IMG/VR virus record: IMGVR_UViG_3300035698_013060
Coordinates: 1 to 64,000 of that record
Direction: 5' to 3' (one strand)
Length of the DNA stretch: 64,000 nt
Source of the DNA: a virus
Positions 8,552 to 16,966 of the stretch are shown here, one piece after another. The position numbers and the translations under genes were made by a program. Each line of letters opens with the position of its first letter. Within the stretch, counting starts at the first letter, position 1. A model generated the notes under the pieces. It was not told the origin of the DNA and made no database searches. It saw only the letters and a list, made by a program, of their open reading frames with translations.

Positions 8552-9223
8552 TCATTCCGGTGAAGTAACTCTTGAGACTTCTGAAGCTTTCTTACAGTTG
8601 TGAGAGTAAAGCATCAGAGAACAGTTCAAAACAATGATGTAAGAAACCATCTTACAGTTATGTGAAATGACAAAAGCCGTATCGAATAGTTTCGTAGAGA
8701 ACATTATCACTATGCCTGATATCATACTGGCGCAAACCTGCCACTTTAAGATCCTACCCCATGCCGAGTATGTATCTATCATTCTTCCAAAGATGATTGC
8801 AGCCACAACAACACTGAGCAATGCTTGCGGTCTTCCTATGAGCATTCCATCTCTAATCATCATAGGACATAACAACGAACCGTATACACACACAAGGGCA
8901 TACATTAGTGGCGTGAGTTTCAGTATCTTGAATCGCTTCTCAAAACTGTGTCCATTGTTACCTGAGTAAACACATAGCATGACGATTACTGGGTCAGCGA
9001 TTCTTTCAGGAAGGTATGTGAACGTAATCCAGAAAGAAGGATTATCACTGAAGTATGAAAAAAGGATATGGACTAAAGTAAGTCCTCCCATTAATGCTCC
9101 CCAAGTACTAAACCAGAAGAGGGATTTCAGTTCCCTGTTCTGGCGGTACATCTTCAATGATAGCCCGAAAACGGACAACCCCATGAGAACACAGAGTATC
9201 TCTTGAAATAAGTGTAGTTCCAT
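8552..9223 (-). CDS. Multi-pass membrane protein
   Basis: A 223-residue protein with about six or seven hydrophobic segments spread along its length (for example ILCVLMGLSVFGLSL, VVVAAIIFGRMI and YIIVLNCSLMLY), so it should be an integral inner-membrane protein. The ATG at 9223 follows AAAGGAAG and abuts the stop of the upstream coiled-coil gene. A longer frame to 9265 exists without a better start. I do not recognise the family. Its pairing with a membrane-anchored coiled-coil protein could mean a lysis or membrane-remodelling role. Confidence 0.72.
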   Translation of the reverse strand: MELHLFQEILCVLMGLSVFGLSLKMYRQNRELKSLFWFSTWGALMGGLTLVHILFSYFSDNPSFWITFTYLPERIADPVIVMLCVYSGNNGHSFEKRFKILKLTPLMYALVCVYGSLLCPMMIRDGMLIGRPQALLSVVVAAIIFGRMIDTYSAWGRILKWQVCASMISGIVIMFSTKLFDTAFVISHNCKMVSYIIVLNCSLMLYSHNCKKASEVSRVTSPE

Positions 9224-9224
9224 T

Positions 9225-9671
9225 TCAACTTCCTTTGATAGCAGGAATGTCGTGTCTACTATCATCCATTTTCTTGAGGGCCTTTTCTAACTCGGAAAAG
9301 CTGTCCAGCTTCGCCAGAAGGTTTGTATTTTTCTTCTTCTCAAGATCGAGTTCCTTCCGGAGCTGAGCGTTTTCTTCTTGGAGCTTTTTGACCGAATCTT
9401 CAAGGATGTCTACTCTCTCCCTGAGAGCCCCAATGAGGTTCCGATACTCTTCACAGATCTGGGTTACGTTAGGCTCCTCGGTCATTCCCTTGAGAAGCTT
9501 GGCTCTCTTGATCTTTTCGTTAACAATCTCTTCCTCAGCTACATCAGCTTCTGCGTTTTCCTTCCGCACCTGGCTTTTTCGTACATGAACGGCCCCTATA
9601 ACTCCTAGAGCGATAGTAGTTACCAGAGTTAGGATTTTATGTATGGTGTCTGCGCTGAGGTTGAACGTCAT
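9225..9671 (-). CDS. Membrane-anchored coiled-coil protein
   Basis: A 148-residue protein with one N-terminal membrane segment (about residues 11-28, ILTLVTTIALGVIGAV) and a long charged heptad-rich region (ALRERVDILEDSVKKLQEEN and beyond). This layout is seen in Rz-type inner-membrane spanins and in structural membrane anchors. The chosen ATG starts MTFNLSADT. A longer frame from 9731 has no ribosome site. The next gene begins two bases after its stop. A spanin role is only a suggestion; no outer-membrane partner gene was seen. Confidence 0.7.
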   Translation of the reverse strand: MTFNLSADTIHKILTLVTTIALGVIGAVHVRKSQVRKENAEADVAEEEIVNEKIKRAKLLKGMTEEPNVTQICEEYRNLIGALRERVDILEDSVKKLQEENAQLRKELDLEKKKNTNLLAKLDSFSELEKALKKMDDSRHDIPAIKGS

Positions 9672-9804
9672 TTTGCTATACTCTACCCTTTGATAACTAT
9701 TTATGATTTCTTGGAGATGGCTTGTCCCCATAACTAATTACTTAGTTACAGGGAACGAAGCCTGAATCGGCAGAGTTTCTTGGGTCTGGTTCAACCCGTG
9801 GGAC

Positions 9805-10200
9805 TTACGCTCTGTCGACGGGATCGGCCAGAATGAGCTTGGCTCTCTCAACTGACAACCTGCCTTCTTTCGACTTGTTGATGAGATTCACTGCGTATGA
9901 CAGGATGACCTTGATGACCATACCGTCAGCGATCTCCAAGTACCACGGCAGTTTCAGCATGTCATCGAGAAGATCGACGGCAGCATCGAGTTTGTCACCG
10001 CTCTGTACGTCCTCTATGACCTCGGAGGCCAATTCGGTAAGAGAGATGACATCGTTGACGATCCGTGAGAACGAATCGATGTTCTTCAGAATGTCTTCGA
10101 CTGAGCGAAACTTAATCCGCTGAAGAGGACCTTCGTCCGCTCTGTACTCGTCCCAGAGCTCTTTCACTTTTTCCACGAGTTGTTTCACGGTGTCTGCCAT
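9805..10200 (-). CDS. Hypothetical helical protein
   Basis: A 131-residue protein that I do not recognise. It appears all-helical, with acidic N-terminal helices and a hydrophobic patch (MVIKVILSYAVNLI) near residue 100 that is too short and amphipathic to be a sure membrane helix. The ATG at 10200 has a strong GGAGGAA site, which rules out a longer frame starting 17 codons earlier. It is the first gene of the minus-strand run that ends with the capsid protein. It diverges from the prohead protease gene across about 250 bases. Confidence 0.72.
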   Translation of the reverse strand: MADTVKQLVEKVKELWDEYRADEGPLQRIKFRSVEDILKNIDSFSRIVNDVISLTELASEVIEDVQSGDKLDAAVDLLDDMLKLPWYLEIADGMVIKVILSYAVNLINKSKEGRLSVERAKLILADPVDRA

Positions 10201-10377
10201 TTTTCGTTCCTCCGTTTTTCCATTGAGGTTTGGTTTCCCGCGATTGGGCATTAAGACAATTTGTTGTTCTCACACGGCCAAAGCGAATGGTTCCAACTTC
10301 TAGCTGATACTTCTCTATATATAAACCTCACGATAGCAACTATAGAGGGCCTCTTCAGCGAATTCCCTTTTCGGGAG

Positions 10378-10412
10378 CTGGGTGACTCAACAACAGATTG
10401 ACAGTCACCCAG
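10378..10412 (+). promoter_or_regulatory. Hairpin in the leader of the protease gene
   Basis: A perfect 10-bp stem (CTGGGTGACT/AGTCACCCAG) with a 15-base loop lies 43 bases before the protease start. There is no T tail, so a structured leader or protein-binding site is likelier than a terminator. An AT-rich TATATATAAA box lies upstream at about 10316-10326. Confidence 0.4.
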
Positions 10413-10454
10413 TCGTCTGGGATCTAGCAGAGAACATTACGGAGATCCGTTACT

Positions 10455-11279
10455 ATGAGTGAAAGAACAGTTGCTTATCTGATCACAGAGGGTAGGGGTC
10501 CTGAGACTCAGCCGAAAATCCTCCGTTCTGGAAACCCGAATGTCTGCCGGTTTAAGGTGGACACGCTCCAAGAGGGTGGTATCATCAATAGGAATAAACG
10601 GCGTTACCGCTGGGATCTCCTGGTTGATGCATGTAATCATCCTTACGTTCAGGAACGCTTGAGCACGGGAACCTTTTACTGCGAGTCCGGGCACCCGCGC
10701 GAGAAGACCGTGGCGAGGCAACTCAGGATTGAACAGGATCGGGTTTCCTGCATCATTAAAGAAATCGCTCTGAACAAACCCAGGGTCGGAGGTCCGATTG
10801 TCGAGACTGCCTCCACCCGTCGTGGTAAGGACCTGATGGGTTTGATCAGAGACAACGGTTGTAAAGTGGCGTTCTCCATGAGAGGCCTTGGTAAGGTCCA
10901 AGAATCTTCAGGTATTATTGATGTCGTTCCACCTCTACGTATCGTGTGCTGGGATGAGGTTGTTCACCCATCCGTCCCGAACGCCTACATGGGTGAGATC
11001 CTCACCGACGACGTGTTTGAGCCTGGAAAGGTTGATGAAGAATCTCTGATCATCCTGGCCGAAGACGACTTCGCCAGATACGTTCTGGACGCTTCTCCTG
11101 ACGCTAAGAATGCTTTGGATGCTTTGGAAGTTGATCCTCATGCATCTGGTAACAAGATCATCGTCAACGAGGACGGTACGCTCTCGATACAGCAGGAAAG
11201 CGAAACAGTCATCTGTCTTACAGAGACATTCGTCCGTCGTGAGATCGCCAATTACTTCTCAAACAGAACCGACGCTTAA
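10455..11279 (+). CDS. Prohead maturation protease (T4 gp21-like)
   Basis: The protease that cuts head proteins during capsid maturation, 274 residues. It has the family pattern of serine-type prohead proteases: INRNKRRYRWD near residue 45, a catalytic His in ESGHP (His80), and the catalytic Ser in AFSMRG (Ser141) after a glycine-containing loop (VGGPIVETASTRRGKDL). A third catalytic residue is not assigned. The ATG has ACGGAGAT upstream. It diverges from the head gene run and precedes a probable virion protein. Substrates here may carry the L/V/I-L/I/V-N/D-E tetrapeptide seen in several proteins including the capsid protein, which is an inference. Confidence 0.85.
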   Translation: MSERTVAYLITEGRGPETQPKILRSGNPNVCRFKVDTLQEGGIINRNKRRYRWDLLVDACNHPYVQERLSTGTFYCESGHPREKTVARQLRIEQDRVSCIIKEIALNKPRVGGPIVETASTRRGKDLMGLIRDNGCKVAFSMRGLGKVQESSGIIDVVPPLRIVCWDEVVHPSVPNAYMGEILTDDVFEPGKVDEESLIILAEDDFARYVLDASPDAKNALDALEVDPHASGNKIIVNEDGTLSIQQESETVICLTETFVRREIANYFSNRTDA

Positions 11280-11311
11280 TGTCGTGAATAATTGAGTAGA
11301 GGGATAGAGAT

Positions 11312-12067
11312 ATGCCAGTAGACGAACCGCAAGTCGCCCTCTCCATGGACTACTTTATCGGCCGCATTCTGAGTCGATTTGGTGCATCCAATAGGAAGGT
11401 CGAGATCAAAGGCCTGGATATGGCAAAGGTGATTGCTGAAGACACCTTGCCCCTCTACTCGAAATTCTTTCCATGGGAATATCTCTTTGACATAACGACA
11501 GAAAGTGCTGTTCCAGGTAGACAAGGGTTCTACTTCATCACAGCACCGACTGCTATCATGAGCGTTGCCAGAATTGTTGGAGGATTGAGCAGTCAATCTG
11601 CCATCGGTAACATTGGTGGAGTGACTACTTCAACGTATCAGGCTGACGTTCATATCGGAAGTAGAGGCATAGCCTTTAGTCTAATGGACGCCATGAACCA
11701 GAATACGCTCAACGCAGCTACATCCTTACCAGTGACAACTAGGTTTTGGCCTCCGCAGACATTGGAGATCACTCCTAAAGGACCGTATAACGGAAACGTA
11801 GCGATCATTAACTGCATTCATCCAGTCACTCTCCATACAATTCCATGGAACATGGCTGATGAGTTCTTTCAACGAGCTCTCACTGATGTGTGTCTATCTC
11901 TCAGAGGTCTCCGTAGGAAGTTTGAGAGGATCAACACAATCTACGGTGAGATTAACTTGTCGATGGAAGATATCGACAAGGAGGCGGACAAGGACGCTGA
12001 AATCACCGAGAAATGGCGAGCTTGGGCTCCAAAGAGAGCTAATCGAAAGAGATGGTTCGTCGGATAA
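11312..12067 (+). CDS. Probable virion structural protein
   Basis: A 251-residue protein of unknown exact role. The N-terminal half (MDYFIGRILSRFGA, then LPLYSKFFPWEYLFDIT and PGRQGFYFITAP) resembles, by pattern only, neck or tail-completion type proteins of large myoviruses, where a helical start is followed by beta-rich stretches. The C-terminus is basic (APKRANRKRWFVG). It follows the prohead protease by 32 bases with its own GAGGGATAGAG site and is followed by a strong terminator. A structural role is likely from context; the specific role is unknown. Confidence 0.75.
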   Translation: MPVDEPQVALSMDYFIGRILSRFGASNRKVEIKGLDMAKVIAEDTLPLYSKFFPWEYLFDITTESAVPGRQGFYFITAPTAIMSVARIVGGLSSQSAIGNIGGVTTSTYQADVHIGSRGIAFSLMDAMNQNTLNAATSLPVTTRFWPPQTLEITPKGPYNGNVAIINCIHPVTLHTIPWNMADEFFQRALTDVCLSLRGLRRKFERINTIYGEINLSMEDIDKEADKDAEITEKWRAWAPKRANRKRWFVG

Positions 12068-12083
12068 CAAGAAAGATCTATAA

Positions 12084-12118
12084 GGGGCTAACGGTATTAC
12101 CGTTAGCCTCTTTTCTTT
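12084..12118 (+). terminator. Terminator after the protease operon
   Basis: A 12-bp stem (GGGGCTAACGGT, loop ATT) followed by TTTTCTTT, 17 bases after the preceding stop codon. The stop codon of the opposite small gene lies inside this stem. Confidence 0.88.
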
Positions 12119-12264
12119 CGCATAGCACATACTCTACATCTAGTTATCTTTTTCCGTCTCCAGTCAGAAAGCCTCTTAAGAGGTATCTTCGGTTTCTTTT
12201 GGAGTTTCGATGAAGTCTTTTCAGTCTTCTTCCCTCTGAAAACGATTGTCTTTAGAGCTTTCAT
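12103..12264 (-). CDS. Small very basic protein with a CxxC motif
   Basis: A 53-residue protein with about 40 percent Lys and Arg, ending in CRVCAMRKKRG. The single CxxC pair could bind zinc as a dimer or be a redox or RNA-contact site. The ATG follows AGGA at a good distance. The end of the gene overlaps the opposing terminator. Composition suggests nucleic-acid binding. I do not recognise it. Confidence 0.6.
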   Translation of the reverse strand: MKALKTIVFRGKKTEKTSSKLQKKPKIPLKRLSDWRRKKITRCRVCAMRKKRG

Positions 12265-12282
12265 AAAAAAATCCTAAAAGAT

Positions 12283-12306
12283 GCGGGGGAGGTTGTCCTC
12301 CCCCGC
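12283..12306 (-). terminator. Terminator on the minus strand
   Basis: A perfect 10-bp stem (GCGGGGGAGG/CCTCCCCCGC, loop TTGT). On the minus strand it follows the gene ending at 12328 and is followed by ATCTTTTAGGATTTTTTT. The ribosome site of the next small gene lies in that tail. Confidence 0.85.
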
Positions 12307-12327
12307 TAAATACGCTTTCCGCCCTAC

Positions 12328-12717
12328 CTAGAGGATCCCAAGCTTGATTTGAAGAAGGACCGTATCAGGGTCTTCTTTTTCATCAGACTCAGTGCTTTCC
12401 TCGGGGAACAGATCGACCACATAGTCCGGATCGATTCTATCCTCCTCGATGATGAAGTTATCCACTATGAAATCTGGAGTAAATTTCCCAACAAGAGCAG
12501 CGATCTTACAAGCATCACATGCCTCTACTCCAAACCTCTTGAGTTTCATTGCCACGGATGCCGCTTCTGCGACTAATCCGATTTCATTTAAGGCCTCAAG
12601 GATAAATCTCCTTCTACGTTCTTCCTGATCCTCCCAGTCTGACACCGCGTCGATTTCCGCCTCCCACCAATCTTGGCCAGAAGTGCGATCCTCGTTCTGC
12701 AGTGCCCGTGTCCTCAT
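12328..12717 (-). CDS. Hypothetical acidic protein
   Basis: A 129-residue acidic protein that I do not recognise. The first half is Trp- and Arg-containing helix (WWEAEIDAVSDWEDQEERRRR). The middle carries CDACK, a lone Cys pair. The C-terminal third is strongly acidic (FPEESTESDEKEDPD). The ATG follows AGGAGGTATG, a strong site. A terminator follows. Nothing points to a function. Confidence 0.75.
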   Translation of the reverse strand: MRTRALQNEDRTSGQDWWEAEIDAVSDWEDQEERRRRFILEALNEIGLVAEAASVAMKLKRFGVEACDACKIAALVGKFTPDFIVDNFIIEEDRIDPDYVVDLFPEESTESDEKEDPDTVLLQIKLGIL

Positions 12718-12818
12718 AACATACCTCCTCTTTTTCCTCTTCGGTTACTGTCTCCTTCCTAGTAGAACACCGTCTATAGGCGTCCTCGATCTACATTGCG
12801 TAATATCTGTCTGTTAGG

Positions 12819-13448
12819 TTACTTCAGTTTGACAGGAGCCATCCTTTGCTCCATCATCTTTCGGTTCATATACTTCTCAGGCTCTTCTTCCTGAACCTGT
12901 GTCGCCTCATCAGCCATTCTTTGTAATTCTACAACTGGAACCTCCCTAATAGGTAGAGGTCTCGGCATCGGGTTCACTCTAGATACTAGATCCGGTTTAG
13001 GTTCCAAAGGCCTCAATTTGACCACTGGTTCATCTGGAATGTAAGGTAGCATCCTGTCTACCATTAGGTTCGTTATGGCCTTGTTGGTGCCGATCTGGAT
13101 CTCACCTTTAAGGAGCCTCCGATCGACACTCTGGACTACTCCCCATTGAACTAACAGACTTCTATTGAAGGTCATCATGTTTGATTGGAGCTCCATGAGG
13201 TTGGTCCCCATAGAGTCTATCTTGTCTTCTACGCGAGCAATACCCTCTTTACGGTTCTCAAGCTTTCCAATCCTATTATTAAACTGAATAGCTGTCCGAC
13301 AGAGCCATGACGCCGTGACGAGGATGCATGCAACAACAATCCTTTCCCATCCTCTTGTTGTGAGGAATAGAAACTTCTTAGGTCCAACGGCCTTTTTAGA
13401 GATCGAGTCTTCCAAGGCCTCTTCAGCGGCATCTATGATATCGCTCAT
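12819..13448 (-). CDS. Single-pass membrane protein with coiled coil
   Basis: A 209-residue protein with a basic N-terminal cytoplasmic-type segment, one membrane helix at about residues 36-54 (RIVVACILVTASWLC), then a heptad-like region (ENRKEGIARVEDKIDSMGTNLMELQ) and a proline-rich segment (PMPRPLPIREVP). Topology suggests a type II membrane anchor with an extracytoplasmic coiled coil. It overlaps the methyltransferase gene upstream by four bases, so the two are translated together. Function is not recognised. A spanin-like or structural role is possible. Confidence 0.75.
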   Translation of the reverse strand: MSDIIDAAEEALEDSISKKAVGPKKFLFLTTRGWERIVVACILVTASWLCRTAIQFNNRIGKLENRKEGIARVEDKIDSMGTNLMELQSNMMTFNRSLLVQWGVVQSVDRRLLKGEIQIGTNKAITNLMVDRMLPYIPDEPVVKLRPLEPKPDLVSRVNPMPRPLPIREVPVVELQRMADEATQVQEEEPEKYMNRKMMEQRMAPVKLK

Positions 13449-14080
13449 ACGTCAATCTCCTGCCCACAGACGAACTGTGTGACTTTTGCCAAGATCACTG
13501 AGTTCCTGTATACTCTCATGAATACGTCATGGTTGACCCTGGCAAACTCATCTACTGCTTTGGCAACTCCGACGAATTTAGGATGAGGATAGTCATGAAC
13601 GAACAAAATTCCCCCTGGAGAAAGCCTGGGCCAGACATGTTCGAGAGATACCTTTATAGACGAATAGTAGTCTCCATCAAGAAATCCAAAACAAATTCTT
13701 TCAGGGAGACCAGTAGGAAGAGTATCTTCAAACCATCCCTTGTGGATTTTCGGCATCCTACATCCTTTAAGATTGTTCCTGAAAACATCTATACTTGAGA
13801 TGAGTAGCCCTTTCTCATAGAGTGGAGTCCCATCTTCTTTAGTCTTCTCAGGTAAACCTTCAAAGCTGTCGTACACATGTAGTTGCTTTTCCGACCCGAA
13901 TCTTTCCAAAGCCATCTGAAGCAACCTGGAGGTACATCCTTTGAAGCACCCTACTTCCACAACGTCTCCTTCCAAGTGAAGACATGACCGCATGGAAAGC
14001 AACATCGGTAATCCGTTGGATCTGGAAACATATCCTGTTTTATCGGCTGTCAGAATGAATTCTTGGAGAGAATTTTTCAT
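13445..14080 (-). CDS. SAM-dependent methyltransferase, TylF/MycF-like
   Basis: A class I methyltransferase of 211 residues. The SAM-binding motif GDVVEVGCFKGCTS lies at residues 38-51. VYDSFEGLP near 79 and FLDGDYYSSIKVSLEHV followed by LSPGGILFVHDYPH complete the pattern of the macrocin O-methyltransferase (TylF) family, which methylates sugar hydroxyls and often sits in glycan pathways. In a phage it might modify a surface glycan or a small molecule; the substrate is unknown. It sits in a minus-strand run with a nuclease and a lipase-like enzyme and overlaps the downstream membrane protein gene. Confidence 0.85.
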   Translation of the reverse strand: MKNSLQEFILTADKTGYVSRSNGLPMLLSMRSCLHLEGDVVEVGCFKGCTSRLLQMALERFGSEKQLHVYDSFEGLPEKTKEDGTPLYEKGLLISSIDVFRNNLKGCRMPKIHKGWFEDTLPTGLPERICFGFLDGDYYSSIKVSLEHVWPRLSPGGILFVHDYPHPKFVGVAKAVDEFARVNHDVFMRVYRNSVILAKVTQFVCGQEIDV

Positions 14081-14127
14081 TTGGATTTTTCACTATCTAA
14101 AATTACACTTGAGATACTAGATTCTTG

Positions 14128-14694
14128 TCAGTACTCTTCAGCTAATCCTTCTCGGATTAACAGATTGTTGACGTTCGTTGATCCAATGAAGAGGGTTGCC
14201 AGGTACCGACCGTATTTCCCTGTTTTATCCTTGACAGTCTCAACGATGATTCTCTTTCCGAGAGTCAAGTCCATGAGTCTGTCCCTAGCTTCCAGGCCCT
14301 TCAGTTTGACAGCCTTAGATACACCTCTGAGCTCCGGAGTATTGATTCCAGCGAGTCTGAGTGTCGTAACGAAGTTGGCTCTCAATCCGAGGTCGATATC
14401 AGCAGCTGTCACAGTATCACCATCGTAGATCCTGATGATGTGGGTATGATACCAATATGTCTTACTCCAGTTTCCCTCAACCGGCACGGCAGACCATATT
14501 ACGTTGTTCCCTCTACCCCTCTTACCGATATCAAGAACGCAGTCGCCAGGACCTTTATCCTTTTTCAAACGAGCGTATATGATTTGACCTCTTTTGAAAC
14601 CGAGATCCACCCAAATGGGAACCAGACCACGGGAGCGACGAGCATCCAGTCTCTTACAAAAATACCTGTGTAGTTTAGGTCTTATAGATCTCAT
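14128..14694 (-). CDS. Staphylococcal-nuclease-like (thermonuclease) protein
   Basis: A 188-residue protein whose C-terminal 100 residues form an SNase fold. RIYDGDTVTA gives a catalytic Asp, TLRLAGINTPELRG carries an Arg and Glu, GLEARDRL follows, and KDKTGKYGRYLATLF carries the second Arg. The product would cut DNA or RNA with calcium. The first 90 residues are basic and may bind nucleic acid. The start at 14694 is chosen for the AAGGGAGAA site and the close fit to the upstream stop. No secretion signal is visible, unlike many cellular SNases. It might degrade host DNA after infection. Confidence 0.9.
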   Translation of the reverse strand: MRSIRPKLHRYFCKRLDARRSRGLVPIWVDLGFKRGQIIYARLKKDKGPGDCVLDIGKRGRGNNVIWSAVPVEGNWSKTYWYHTHIIRIYDGDTVTAADIDLGLRANFVTTLRLAGINTPELRGVSKAVKLKGLEARDRLMDLTLGKRIIVETVKDKTGKYGRYLATLFIGSTNVNNLLIREGLAEEY

Positions 14695-14695
14695 A

Positions 14696-15016
14696 TCACG
14701 TTCTCCCTTCGGTGAACACTTCTCTGGCTCGGAGCGCATCCGGTGCTGACAAGTTGCTCGGTCGGTTTTTCTGTTCTTCTGTATCAGACATCATCTTTTC
14801 GTAAATCTCATCAAGGGTCTTGTGTTTAGAGTAACTTCTGAAGAAAGCTTTTACAGTCTTATCAGAGATCCCATGGATTCTTGATAAGGACTTAACTTTG
14901 TCTTTGAAGCTTTGGCCTGGTCCAATCTTTATCCCGAATACATTCCTTATGAACGCCACTACGCTTATGTCTCTGCGGAGTGAGTTAATCGGGCTTTTGA
15001 CCCTTATATCAGTCAT
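14696..15016 (-). CDS. Hypothetical protein
   Basis: A 106-residue basic, helical protein that I do not recognise. A segment around residues 45-80 (SRIHGISDKTVKAFFRSYSKHKTLDEI) looks like a helix-turn-helix arrangement, suggesting nucleic-acid contact. It overlaps the lipase-like gene by four bases and is followed directly by the nuclease gene, so these genes form one translationally coupled run. Confidence 0.7.
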   Translation of the reverse strand: MTDIRVKSPINSLRRDISVVAFIRNVFGIKIGPGQSFKDKVKSLSRIHGISDKTVKAFFRSYSKHKTLDEIYEKMMSDTEEQKNRPSNLSAPDALRAREVFTEGRT

Positions 15017-15801
15017 CTTACATTTCCAAATTTCCCAGTCCTAAGAAATCTGTCGACCACTGTCCTGGATCTAGGATGACTGATGAGTTGATTATGAGTC
15101 ATTTCCAAAGTAGCTGTGTCTACTACCCCATGTGCAGTAGGAAGGCCATGAGCCGACCTAACTGTAACTGATCCATCGTTCGGACCCTTAAGGCCTTTGA
15201 TTCTGAAATCAAGTTCTTTCTGAGATCTTGTCAACAACTCACTTACATTCGAGTAAGGTTGACTTCCAGCCACAAGACCGATCTTGAACTTACTTTTAGG
15301 TTTATCACTCATCACAGCTTTGAGGATTTCGTCCATATACTTGATGATGAAAGTTTTACTCAATGTCGGACGGATGTCTTCTATTCTTTGGAACAACGGA
15401 CTCCCCTTGAATGGAGTACCAAGAGAGACAACCTTTCCAGGATTCTTAAACCTCCACCTAGAAAGAATATCAAAGACAATGAGTCCACCGAGAGAATGTC
15501 CGATGAAATGGACCTTTTTGTAATCTCTACCGAAGTTTACTTTCTCCAACTGTTCACCGGCTTCACCCATAAGTCCTTCCCAGGAGGTAAATACCGTTGA
15601 GAGATCCATTCTGAAAACTGACCAACCGAAATCTTGTTGGAGACCAACACCCATAACCTTAGTGACATTAGCACTCCCAATCCAACCGTGGACGACGAAG
15701 ACGATTTCATCTTTATGCTCTTTACCCCCTACAACCTTAGGGGTGTAAAAAAGCATTGTCATTGGATCCCTCTCATTGAGGAATAATTTCTTGTCACTCA
15801 T
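15013..15801 (-). CDS. Alpha/beta hydrolase, lipase-like
   Basis: A 262-residue alpha/beta-hydrolase with the oxyanion stretch VFVVHGW at residues 34-40 and the nucleophile elbow GHSLGG (Ser103). SLGTPFKGS follows, as in lipases of the triacylglycerol or PGAP1-like type, and a candidate catalytic His lies near the C-terminus (MTHNQLISHP). It would cleave an ester, perhaps a membrane lipid. The start MSDKKLFLNE is chosen for its AAAAGGACG site. LFLNE at residues 6-10 and MLFYTPK at 16-22 echo the N-termini of the cargo-like proteins. It overlaps the upstream small gene by eight bases. Confidence 0.85.
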   Translation of the reverse strand: MSDKKLFLNERDPMTMLFYTPKVVGGKEHKDEIVFVVHGWIGSANVTKVMGVGLQQDFGWSVFRMDLSTVFTSWEGLMGEAGEQLEKVNFGRDYKKVHFIGHSLGGLIVFDILSRWRFKNPGKVVSLGTPFKGSPLFQRIEDIRPTLSKTFIIKYMDEILKAVMSDKPKSKFKIGLVAGSQPYSNVSELLTRSQKELDFRIKGLKGPNDGSVTVRSAHGLPTAHGVVDTATLEMTHNQLISHPRSRTVVDRFLRTGKFGNVR

Positions 15802-16015
15802 CGTCCTTTTTTCCTTTGCCTGTCGGCCCGGACTTCTTCCCGGACTTCTTAGCTTCTTCCTTAGAACGCCAGGAGTCGTCAACTCGCCCGAAGAATTCCT
15901 TCTTGTCGGCTTCGCTCATGCCAGCCACCGGATCTCCTTCAAGATTGCCCGCCTTGTCCTTGAGCATCGACTTGAAGTGCTTTTGGTATTTGGTTTCCTC
16001 AGTGAATATCGACAT
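15794..16015 (-). CDS. Small lysine-rich protein, MSIF start
   Basis: A 73-residue protein with an acidic and basic first part (MSIFTEETKYQKH) and a C-terminal half dominated by Lys, Gly and Ser, ending GKGKKDDE. It is not a known family. Its MSIF start matches that of the paralog at 42134-42559 and resembles the MLFY-type starts. The ATG follows ACAGGAG. The downstream lipase-like gene starts within it, so the two are coupled. Confidence 0.7.
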   Translation of the reverse strand: MSIFTEETKYQKHFKSMLKDKAGNLEGDPVAGMSEADKKEFFGRVDDSWRSKEEAKKSGKKSGPTGKGKKDDE

Positions 16016-16105
16016 TTCGAGGACTCCTGTTGTGTTCTGTGAAAAAAAGAGAGAACTACTCAATTCACTGTTCAAGGTGGTGTAGAAATGAAGTCAAGAG
16101 AAATG

Positions 16106-16142
16106 GGCCCGGGCGACTCTCATGAGCCACCCAGACCCGGGC
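16106..16142 (-). terminator. Possible terminator or structured spacer
   Basis: A GCCCGGG/CCCGGGC stem with a long loop of about 20 bases lies between the minus-strand gene ending at 16199 and the next one starting at 16015. There is no clear T tail next to it, so the role is uncertain. Confidence 0.35.
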
Positions 16143-16198
16143 GGAATATGTTTTTTATATAAGGTATTAATATCAGTTTTTCAGGTGCTGTAGATTCG

Positions 16199-16855
16199 TT
16201 AGAAGTTTATTGTCAGCACCAACTTGGCAGCTTCCTTCCCCTTCCGGTTGATATTGAGGACGATCTCGATGGGACCTTCGTCTTCAGTCATCGTCACTAC
16301 TTTCTTCTTAGGTCTTTTCCTCGCATCTACTTTCTTCAGAGGTTTGGTTCGAGCTCTGAATTGAATCAACTTCTCGAGAAGGTCAGGTCTTCTGTTCTTG
16401 AGCCTGCTTATGAAAAGAGCATCTTTCACGGCGATGTGAGCCTGTTTTGTAGAACCACACCGATGACAATTCCGTATGATTCCATGAACCCGTACGGATA
16501 ACCGGTTCCTCTCCTCAGAGCACCCAGCGCAGAACTTTTTTCGAAGACTGATCTTATTACTGCAATCGTTAGCCAAGCAAATTCTTGTCTTCGTCTTCAT
16601 CTTCTTGATCTCCCTAGGCTTTTGTATTTCTTTTCCCCATTCGGAGGCGATCCCCTCGCCTCTCTCCCTTAAACTCTTTTTAAGGATGCACAACCCAATG
16701 CGCATTTCGTAAGAGTTCCTCGGGTACTCGAATGTTCGTGGCTCTCTGCCATTGAGTCTGAAGAACACCCTCTCGAAGTGGGTGTAACTCCGTTTCGATA
16801 TCCCTGTCTTTTTTGGATCTGGTCTGTTGATCTCTAGTCTGACTTCCCTACTCAA
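16199..16855 (-). CDS. Basic protein with zinc-finger-like cysteines
   Basis: A 218-residue very basic protein. Residues 93-135 hold cysteine pairs (CLANDCSNK, CAGC, then CHRCGS) that could bind one or two zinc ions. A TTG start is chosen because GGGGGA lies six bases upstream. An internal ATG 86 codons in, just before the cysteines, also has an AGGGAG site, so a shorter product is possible. The C-terminus is beta-like and rich in Lys and Val. Nucleic-acid binding is likely from composition, but no family is recognised. It diverges from the terminase gene. Confidence 0.62.
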   Translation of the reverse strand: MSREVRLEINRPDPKKTGISKRSYTHFERVFFRLNGREPRTFEYPRNSYEMRIGLCILKKSLRERGEGIASEWGKEIQKPREIKKMKTKTRICLANDCSNKISLRKKFCAGCSEERNRLSVRVHGIIRNCHRCGSTKQAHIAVKDALFISRLKNRRPDLLEKLIQFRARTKPLKKVDARKRPKKKVVTMTEDEGPIEIVLNINRKGKEAAKLVLTINF

Positions 16856-16966
16856 CTCAATCCCCCTATCTGGTGTAGTTTACGACTATACGGCTTCGAT
16901 ACTCTTTCATTATATGAGTTCGAAGGAACTAACCATTGGAAGATGAGCTTAATATAGGATGACGAC

